64,000 nt of DNA from Inquilinus limosus. Lineage in GTDB: Bacteria; Pseudomonadota; Alphaproteobacteria; DSM-16000; Inquilinaceae. The stretch is taken from positions 1-64,000 of the forward strand of contig NZ_NHON01000006.1 in assembly GCF_002195995.1 (NCBI RefSeq). The letters are read 5' to 3'. Positions 57,906 through 64,000 of this stretch are shown here, piece after piece. Below the pieces are notes generated by a model. The model searched no databases and was not told the origin of the DNA. It worked only from the letters and a program-made list of their open reading frames with translations. Within the stretch, counting starts at the first letter, position 1, and every line of letters starts with the position of its first letter. A program made the translations under genes and the position numbers.

Positions 57906-60236
57906 ATGACCACCAACGCCGCGAGCCCGTCTTCCCTCTGGCGGCAGCTGTATCAATGGGCGGCCCGGATCGGGCTTGAGAACAAGCTGGCGGTGGTGCT
58001 GATCTTCGCCGCCGTCGCCTCCGGCATCGCGACCTACACTGCGCTCAGCAGCAACTCCCTGTTCGGCAAGGATGCCGACCGGGTGACGCTGCTGCTGGTG
58101 CTGGACCTGACCATCCTGCTGATGCTCGGCGCCATCGTCGCGCGCCGGCTGGTCGGGATCTGGGCGGCGCGGCGCCGCGGCTCGGCCGGGTCGCGGCTGC
58201 ATGTCCGGCTGGTGGCGCTGTTCGCCGTGGTGGCGGTGGCGCCGGCCATCCTGGTCGCGGTCTTCTCCGCCGTCATCTTCAACATCGGCGTGCAGACCTG
58301 GTTCTCCGAGCGGGTGTCGACCGCGGTCAACGAATCGCTCTCGGTCGCCCAGGTCTATCTGGAGGAGAACCAGAAGGGCATCCGCTATGCCGCGCAGAGC
58401 ATCGCCTACACGGTCGAGCGGGCCTACGCCCAGTACCCGGAATTCATCACCGCGAACAAATCCGCGCTGATCGGGATCCTGGGCAGCATGACCCAGACCT
58501 ACAACATCCCCGACATCCGGATCATCGACCGCAAGGGCCAGGTCGTCGCCGAATCGCCCTACGCCAAGGGCCTGAAGCTGGACATGGTGGCCCCGCAATA
58601 TTTCGACCGGGCGATGTCGGCCGACAGCACCGGCTACGGGCCGGTCGAGCTGATGGTCGACGGCCAGGGCGACCGGGTGCGCGCCCTGGCGCGGCTGAAC
58701 GGCTTTCCCTTCGACGCCTTCCTGCTGATCGGCAAGCAGGTCGACCCGGAGGCGCTGGCCTATGTCGAGCAGACCAAGGGCGCGGTCGCCGACTACCGCG
58801 CCCTGGAGGGGCGGCGGTCGCAGCTGCAGCTGATCTTCACCGCCATCTACGTCACCGTCGCGGTGCTGCTGCTGATGGCCGCGGTGTGGATCGGCCTGGT
58901 CTTCGCCGACACGCTGGTGCGGCCGCTGCGCGAGCTGATCATGGCGTCCGAGCGGGTACGGGCCGGCGACCTGTCGATCCGGGTCCAGGGCAGCGACAGC
59001 ACCGACGAGCTCGGTAGCCTGGCGCGCTCCTTCAACCGCATGACCAACCAGCTGGAGAGCCAGCGGCGCGAGCTGATCGAGGCGAACCGCCAGCTGGACC
59101 AGCGCCGGCAGTTCACCGAGACCGTGCTGTCCGGCGTCTCGGCCGGCGTGCTGGGCCTCGACGAGGACGGACGGGTGCATCTGCCGAACCGCTCCGCCAC
59201 CGACCTGCTCGGCCGCTCGGTCGACGAGCTGGTCGGCCACCCGCTGGAGGCGGCGGTGCCAGAGATGGCGGAGCTGCTGGAGAGTGCCCGCAGCCGCCAG
59301 GGCCGGGTGGTGGAGGGCCAGGTCAAGGTCCGCCGCCACGGCGAGATGCGCATCCTGCTGGCCCGCATCGCCGCGGAGCGGCTGGACGGCGAGATCCGCG
59401 GCTTCGTCGTCACCTTCGACGACGTCACCGAACTCTTGTCGGCGCAGCGCAAGGCGGCCTGGGCCGATGTCGCCCGCCGGATCGCGCATGAGATCAAGAA
59501 CCCGCTGACCCCGATCCAGCTCTCGGCGGAGCGGCTGAAACGCAAATATCTCAAGCAGATATCGGACGATCCTCAGACCTTCATCACCTGCACCGAGACG
59601 ATCGTGCGGCAGGTCGGCGACATCGGCCGGATGGTCGACGAGTTCTCGGCCTTCGCCCGTATGCCGACGCCGGTGATGAAGGCGATCGACCTGTCCGAGA
59701 CCTGCCAGCAGGCGATGTTCCTGCAGCGCAACGCCCATCCGAAGGTCAGCTTCTCCTTCAGCCAGCCGGACGACCGCCCGACGGTGCCCTGCGATGCCCG
59801 GCAGCTGTCGCAGGCCGTCACCAACCTGCTGCAGAATGCCGCGGACGCGATCGACGGCCGCATCGCCGAGGGCCGCGACCTGCCGAAGGGGCAGGTGCGG
59901 ATGGTGCTGGACTACGCCGACGGTGAGGCCTGGATCACGGTCGAGGACAACGGCAGGGGCCTGCCCACCGTCGACCGCGACCGGCTGACCGAACCCTATG
60001 TCACCACCCGCGCGAAGGGGACCGGATTGGGGCTCGCCATCGTCAAGAAAATCATGGAGGATCACGGCGGCCGGCTGGTCCTCGAGGACCGCCCGGGCGG
60101 TGGGGCCCGGGTCAGCCTCGTCTTTCCGTTGGAACAGGCGGGCGTTCCGGCCGTTCCAACCGGCGACGAGCCGGGCGCATCGTCCGATCAGGTGACGGCT
60201 GCGGGCTCCAAGGACGCGGTGGGCCATGGCGCATGA
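57906..60236 (+). CDS. ntrY: Nitrogen regulation sensor histidine kinase NtrY
   Basis: A 776-residue membrane kinase. Several N-terminal membrane helices surround a large extracytoplasmic domain (about 110-305). A HAMP domain follows the last helix (VRPLRELIMASERVRAGDL), then a PAS domain (GVLGLDEDGRVHLPNRSATD), the His box [20 protein letters not shown], and the ATPase domain with NLLQNAADAIDG and GTGLGLAIVKKIMEDHGG. It phosphorylates NtrX and takes part in nitrogen and redox/envelope responses. Overlaps ntrX by 11 bases. Confidence 0.96.
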   Translation: MTTNAASPSSLWRQLYQWAARIGLENKLAVVLIFAAVASGIATYTALSSNSLFGKDADRVTLLLVLDLTILLMLGAIVARRLVGIWAARRRGSAGSRLHVRLVALFAVVAVAPAILVAVFSAVIFNIGVQTWFSERVSTAVNESLSVAQVYLEENQKGIRYAAQSIAYTVERAYAQYPEFITANKSALIGILGSMTQTYNIPDIRIIDRKGQVVAESPYAKGLKLDMVAPQYFDRAMSADSTGYGPVELMVDGQGDRVRALARLNGFPFDAFLLIGKQVDPEALAYVEQTKGAVADYRALEGRRSQLQLIFTAIYVTVAVLLLMAAVWIGLVFADTLVRPLRELIMASERVRAGDLSIRVQGSDSTDELGSLARSFNRMTNQLESQRRELIEANRQLDQRRQFTETVLSGVSAGVLGLDEDGRVHLPNRSATDLLGRSVDELVGHPLEAAVPEMAELLESARSRQGRVVEGQVKVRRHGEMRILLARIAAERLDGEIRGFVVTFDDVTELLSAQRKAAWADVARRIAHEIKNPLTPIQLSAERLKRKYLKQISDDPQTFITCTETIVRQVGDIGRMVDEFSAFARMPTPVMKAIDLSETCQQAMFLQRNAHPKVSFSFSQPDDRPTVPCDARQLSQAVTNLLQNAADAIDGRIAEGRDLPKGQVRMVLDYADGEAWITVEDNGRGLPTVDRDRLTEPYVTTRAKGTGLGLAIVKKIMEDHGGRLVLEDRPGGGARVSLVFPLEQAGVPAVPTGDEPGASSDQVTAAGSKDAVGHGA

Positions 60237-61629
60237 CATTCTCGTCGTCGACGACGAGGCGGATATCCGGATGCTCATCTCGGGCATCCTCGACGACGAA
60301 GGCTATACGACCCGGGAGGCCGGCGACACGACGCAGGCGCAGCAGGAGCTCGCCGCGCGCCAGCCCAGCCTGGTGATTCTCGACGTCTGGCTGCAGGGCA
60401 GCCCGATCGACGGGCTCGAGCTGCTCGACATCATCCGGCGCGACCATGCGGGCGTGCCGGTGCTGATGATCAGCGGCCACGGCAACATCGAGACGGCGGT
60501 CACGGCGATCAAGCACGGCGCCTACGACTTCATCGAGAAGCCGTTCAAGTCGGACCGGCTGCTGCTGATGGTCGACCGCGCCATCGAGGCGGCCCGGCTG
60601 CGGCGCGAGAATGCCGAGCTGAAGCTGCGCGCCGGCACCGAGGTCGAGTTGATCGGCCATTCGCCGATGATCAGCCAGCTGGCGCAGCAGATCGAGCGCG
60701 TGGCGCCGACCGGCAGCCGGGTGCTGATCACCGGCCCGGCCGGCGTCGGCAAGGAGGTGGTGGCCCGCCGGCTGCACGCCCTGTCCAAGCGCGCCGAGGG
60801 TCCGTTCATCGCCCTGAACTGCGCGGCGATGCATCCGGACCGGCTGGAGGAGGAGCTGTTCGGCGTCGAGGCCATGGTCGACGGCGTCATCGCCACCCGC
60901 AAGGTCGGCACCTTCGAGCAGGCGCATGGCGGCACGCTGCTGCTGGACGAGGTGGCGGACATGCCGCTGGCCACCCAAGGCAAGATCGTGCGGGTGCTGC
61001 AGGAGCAGACCTTCGTCCGCGTCGGCGGCGCCACCAAGGTCGAGGTCGATGTCCGGGTGATCGCCTCCTCGAACCGCGACCTGCCGACCGAGATCGCCGA
61101 GGGCCGGTTCCGCGAGGATTTGTACTATCGCCTGAACGTGGTGCCGATCGCCGTGCCGCCGCTGGCCAGCCGGCGCGAGGACATCCCGCTCTTGGCCCGC
61201 CACTTCATGCAGCGGGCGGCGGACGGGCAGGGGCTGATGCCCCGCCAGGTCGGCGAGGACGCGATGGCGGCGCTGCAGGCCTATAGCTGGCCGGGCAATG
61301 TCCGCCAGCTGCGCAACGTCATCGAATGGCTGCTGATCATGGCGGCGGGCGACAACAGCATGCCGATCCATGCCGACATGCTGCCGCCGGAGATCGGCGC
61401 CATTGCCCCCGCGGTGCTGCGCGGCGACCGCGGCAGCGAGATCATGGGCCTGCCGCTGCGCGACGCCCGCGAGCTGTTCGAACGCGAGTACCTGATCGCC
61501 CAGGTCACCCGCTTCGGCGGCAATATCAGCCGCACCGCCGAGTTCATCGGCATGGAGCGCTCGGCCCTGCACCGCAAGATGAAGAGCCTGGGCGTGCACG
61601 GCGCCGGCGACCGCAAGCTGCTCGACTGA
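60226..61629 (+). CDS. ntrX: Nitrogen regulation response regulator NtrX, lacking the GAFTGA loop
   Basis: A 467-residue response regulator. Receiver domain with acidic pocket ILVVDDEADIRM and phospho-Asp in LVILDVWLQGSPIDGLEL. AAA+ domain with Walker A GPAGVGKEVVARRL and Walker B GGTLLLDEVADMP. The region that holds GAFTGA in NtrC reads instead FGVEAMVDGVIATRKVGTF, so it probably cannot remodel sigma-54, as reported for several alphaproteobacterial NtrX proteins. A Fis-like helix-turn-helix (GGNISRTAEFIGMERSALHR) closes it. Partner of NtrY; followed by a palindromic repeat. Confidence 0.96.
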   Translation: MAHDILVVDDEADIRMLISGILDDEGYTTREAGDTTQAQQELAARQPSLVILDVWLQGSPIDGLELLDIIRRDHAGVPVLMISGHGNIETAVTAIKHGAYDFIEKPFKSDRLLLMVDRAIEAARLRRENAELKLRAGTEVELIGHSPMISQLAQQIERVAPTGSRVLITGPAGVGKEVVARRLHALSKRAEGPFIALNCAAMHPDRLEEELFGVEAMVDGVIATRKVGTFEQAHGGTLLLDEVADMPLATQGKIVRVLQEQTFVRVGGATKVEVDVRVIASSNRDLPTEIAEGRFREDLYYRLNVVPIAVPPLASRREDIPLLARHFMQRAADGQGLMPRQVGEDAMAALQAYSWPGNVRQLRNVIEWLLIMAAGDNSMPIHADMLPPEIGAIAPAVLRGDRGSEIMGLPLRDARELFEREYLIAQVTRFGGNISRTAEFIGMERSALHRKMKSLGVHGAGDRKLLD

Positions 61630-61671
61630 GCCGGATGGTTCGATTGTCAGGCCTTTCGGAATTCCAAACAC

Positions 61672-61759
61672 CGTCATTGCGAGCGCAGCGAAGCAATCCA
61701 TGGAGCCGCTCGTGCGGGACGATGGATTGCTTCGTCGGCTTCACCTCCTCGCAATGACG
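61672..61759. repeat. Palindromic intergenic repeat (CGTCATTGCGAG family, copy 3)
   Basis: An 88-bp inverted repeat opening CGTCATTGCGAGCGCAGCG and ending CACCTCCTCGCAATGACG, with inner arms GAAGCAATCCAT / ATGGATTGCTTC. It differs from copies 1 and 2 only in the central loop and a few arm positions. Located between ntrX and the aminotransferase pseudogene. Confidence 0.85.
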
Positions 61760-61816
61760 GCGAGGGAAGGGCGTGCCAGGACGCTCGGCGTCAAGCGGGT
61801 GGGGAGAGTCTAAGCG

Positions 61817-62670
61817 ATGGCGCGCGACGCCTATGTCAACGGGCGCTTTGTGCCGCACGCCCAGGCGGCGGTACATGTCGAGGACCGCGGCTTCCAGTTC
61901 GCCGACGGGGTGTACGAGGTGGTCTGCATCCGCCGCGGCGCCCTGATAGACGAGGACGGCCATCTCGACCGGCTCGGCCGGTCGCTGCAGGAGCTGCGCA
62001 TCGCCTGGCCGTGCGAGCGCCGGGTGCTGCGGCTGCTGATGCGGCGGCTGTTGGAGCGCAACGGCGTGCGCGACGGGCTGATCTACCTGCAGGTCACCCG
62101 CGGCGCCGCCCCGCGCGACTTCCGCTTCCCGGCCGCGGCCCGGCCGACCCTGGTGATGACCACGCGGCGGGCGGCGCTGGCGCCCCATGGCCGCACCGGC
62201 GTCCGCGTCATCACCATCCCGGACATCCGCTGAAGCGCCGCGACATCAAGACCGTCGGCCTGCTGCCCCAGGTGCTGGGCAAGCAGGAGGCGGCGGAGCG
62301 CGGCGCCTTCGAGGCCTGGCAGGTGGATGAGGACGGCTTCGTCACCGAGGGCACCTCGTCCAACGCGTGGATCCTGACCGCGGACGGCGTGCTGGTCACC
62401 CGGCCGGCCAGCCACGAGATCCTCAACGGCATCACCCGCCAGTCGATCCTGCGGATCGCGGCGGCGGAGGGCGTGCGCTTCGAGGAGCGGCCGTTCAGCC
62501 TGGAGGAGGCCTTCGCGGCCCGCGAAGCCTTCCTCAGCAGCGCCACCAGCTTCGTCACCCCGGTGCTGCGGATCGACGACCGCACGGTCGGCGACGGCAC
62601 ACCCGGCCCGCTGGGCCGGCGGCTGCTGGAGGCCTATGTCGGATACGCGTCAGGCGCCGGCGCATCGTGA
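61817..62670 (+). pseudogene. dat: D-amino-acid aminotransferase (class IV PLP) with a one-base frameshift
   Basis: The first frame reads 61817-62233 (MARDAYVNGRFVPHAQAAVH..., EDRGFQFADGVYEVV, HLDRLGRSL...) and ends VRVITIPDIR then TGA at 62231-62233. The next frame continues without loss: KRRDIKTVGLLPQVLGKQEA to SGAGAS, stopping at 62670. Normal members have IPDIRWKR(C)DIK here, so a single G is missing from the Trp codon. The break lies a few residues before the PLP lysine in DIK. Intact, the enzyme would transaminate D-alanine and D-glutamate for peptidoglycan. The location between ntrX and hfq is common in relatives. Real mutation or sequencing error cannot be told apart here. Confidence 0.9.
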
Positions 62671-62788
62671 CCATGCGCCATTGCTCCCTTTTCTCCGGCC
62701 CCGCGCTTCCCATATTGTCGATCGGTGCCACATCGTGTGGCTCGGGCCCCTCGGGGCTCCAATAAAATCAAGCAGCAGGATCCAACTA

Positions 62789-63031
62789 ATGTCGGAAAAG
62801 GCACAGAACGTTCAGGACGTCTTCCTCAACAACGTCCGGAAGAACAAGATCCCGGTGACCATCTTCCTCGTCAACGGGGTAAAGCTGCAGGGTATCATCA
62901 CTTGGTTTGACAACTTCTCGGTCCTGCTCCGCCGCGATGCCCATTCGCAGCTGGTGTACAAGCATGCGATCTCGACGGTGATGCCGGCGCACCCGATTCA
63001 GCTGTTCGAGCCGCAGAAGGAAGAGGCCTGA
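62789..63031 (+). CDS. hfq: RNA chaperone Hfq
   Basis: An 80-residue Sm-like protein. [20 protein letters not shown] is the N-terminal helix and Sm1 motif, and [20 protein letters not shown] and [14 protein letters not shown] are the Sm1/Sm2 core with the YKHA(I) distal loop. It forms a hexameric ring that pairs small RNAs with mRNAs. ATG 62789 with AGGA 8 bases upstream. Followed directly by hflX, as in most alphaproteobacteria. Confidence 0.98.
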   Translation: MSEKAQNVQDVFLNNVRKNKIPVTIFLVNGVKLQGIITWFDNFSVLLRRDAHSQLVYKHAISTVMPAHPIQLFEPQKEEA

Positions 63032-63036
63032 TCCCT

Positions 63037-64000
63037 TTGGGCCAGACTTCGGGGCCAAATTCCGGCGTGGATGGCGCGTCCTCGGGGCGCGCCATCGTCA
63101 TTCATCCGGTCCTGCCGGGTGCCCGCAACGATGCCGGGCGCACATCCGAGGCCTCGCTGGAGGAGGCGGTCGGGCTGTCGCGCGCGATCTCCCTCGACAT
63201 CGCCGAGGCGCGTTGCGTCCGGGTGTCGCGGCCCCAGCCCTCGACCCTGATCGGCGAGGGCGCGCTGGAGGAGCTGTCGAGCGTGGTCGCCGCCACCGAG
63301 GCGGGGCTGGTCGTGGTCGACGCCACCCTGAGCCCGGTGCAGCAGCGCAACCTGGAGCGGCGCTGGAAGACCAAGGTGATCGACCGCACCGGCCTGATCC
63401 TGGAGATCTTCGGCGAGCGCGCCCGCACCCGCGAGGGTCAGCTGCAGGTCGAGCTGGCGCATCTCAGCTACCAGCGCTCTCGCCTGGTGCGGTCCTGGAC
63501 CCATCTGGAGCGGCAGCGCGGCGGCGCCGGCTTCCTCGGCGGCCCCGGCGAAACCCAGATCGAGCTGGATCGCCGCCAGATCGACGACCGCATCATCCAG
63601 ATCAAGCGCCAGCTGGACGACGTCCGCCGCACCCGGTCGCTGCACCGCGACGCCCGCGCCCGCGTGCCGTATCCGGTGGTGGCGCTGGTCGGCTACACCA
63701 ATGCCGGCAAGTCGACCCTGTTCAACCGCCTGACCCGGGCCACCGTGCTGGCCAAGGACATGCTGTTCGCCACGCTGGACCCGACCATGCGGGCGATCGA
63801 GGCGGGGCAGGGGCGGCGGATCATCCTGTCCGACACCGTCGGCTTCATCTCCGACCTGCCGACCCATCTGGTCGCCGCCTTCCGGGCGACGCTGGAGGAG
63901 GTGCAGGCCGCGGACCTGATCCTGCATGTCCGCGACATCGCCCATCCCGACACCGAGGCCCAGCGCGAGGATGTCGAGGCGGTGCTGCGCGACCTCGATA
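63037..64000 (+). CDS. hflX: GTPase HflX, partial (3' end beyond window)
   Basis: An HflX-family GTPase, 321 codons visible, frame open to the right edge. The N-terminal HflX domain runs from about 15 to 200 (LIGEGALEELSSVVAATEAG, VIDRTGLILEIFGERART, REGQLQVELAHLSYQRSRL and the glycine-rich GGAGFLGGPGETQIELDRR). The G domain begins near 210 with G1 VGYTNAGKSTLFN and G3 SDTVGFISDLP. HflX binds the 50S subunit and splits stalled ribosomes. Start is uncertain: TTG 63037 after GAAGAGG, or GTG 63067. Downstream of hfq by 5 bases. Confidence 0.95.
   Translation, partial: MGQTSGPNSGVDGASSGRAIVIHPVLPGARNDAGRTSEASLEEAVGLSRAISLDIAEARCVRVSRPQPSTLIGEGALEELSSVVAATEAGLVVVDATLSPVQQRNLERRWKTKVIDRTGLILEIFGERARTREGQLQVELAHLSYQRSRLVRSWTHLERQRGGAGFLGGPGETQIELDRRQIDDRIIQIKRQLDDVRRTRSLHRDARARVPYPVVALVGYTNAGKSTLFNRLTRATVLAKDMLFATLDPTMRAIEAGQGRRIILSDTVGFISDLPTHLVAAFRATLEEVQAADLILHVRDIAHPDTEAQREDVEAVLRDLD

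Overview
The window reads as a chromosomal segment of a high-GC alphaproteobacterium, most likely in the Rhodospirillales. The main evidence is the ntrB-ntrC-ntrY-ntrX ... hfq-hflX block, the fused ispDF gene, a pyruvate dehydrogenase E1 beta with its own lipoyl domain, and the pdhA-pdhB-pdhC-lpd-lipA-ratA and secG / pyrG-kdsA / eno-ftsB arrangements. I cannot fix the genus from sequence reading alone. There is no prophage, insertion sequence, rRNA operon or CRISPR array. The window is cut inside a coxG-like gene on the left and inside hflX on the right.

Layout. 1-8174: coxG fragment, Na+/H+ antiporter, methyltransferase, a thiBPQ thiamine importer operon behind a TPP riboswitch, a vapBC toxin-antitoxin pair and a 1-Cys peroxiredoxin. 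8149-14991 (minus strand): a carbohydrate ABC importer lacking its ATPase, an acetamidase/formamidase, an unusual signal peptidase I, a PLP-dependent trans-sulfuration-type enzyme and a FadR-type regulator. 15124-20104: lytic transglycosylase, OmpA-like lipoprotein and an acoABC-type 2-oxo-acid/acetoin dehydrogenase operon without E3. 20284-33942: ankyrin protein, membrane protein, tRNA-Gln, ppx/gppA, rlmE, guaB, an S9 peptidase, an orphan Imm8-like protein, Nudix hydrolase, LysR regulator and a solitary CoxL-type molybdenum hydroxylase subunit.

34154-48884 is core metabolism: secG, pyrG, kdsA, an MDR oxidoreductase/LysR divergent pair, cfa, eno, ftsB, the pyruvate dehydrogenase genes, lpd and lipA, then ratA. 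49303-54039 (minus strand) holds a secreted alpha/beta hydrolase, a small toxin-antitoxin islet, cinA, pgpA, ispDF and an OmpA-family protein. 55252-64000 is the nitrogen-regulation cluster ntrBCYX, a frameshifted D-amino-acid aminotransferase gene, hfq and hflX.

The most notable structure is at 50897-51799. A Phd/PemK-like toxin-antitoxin module is bracketed by a 49-bp direct repeat (48 of 49 identical) that duplicates the 3' end of cinA, as expected if the module inserted there. The toxin frame carries an in-frame TAG at codon 19. Other points of interest are structured leaders before secG, ratA and fmdA, two families of roughly 90-bp palindromic intergenic repeats, absence of dusB between ispDF and ntrB, and an NtrX lacking the GAFTGA loop.
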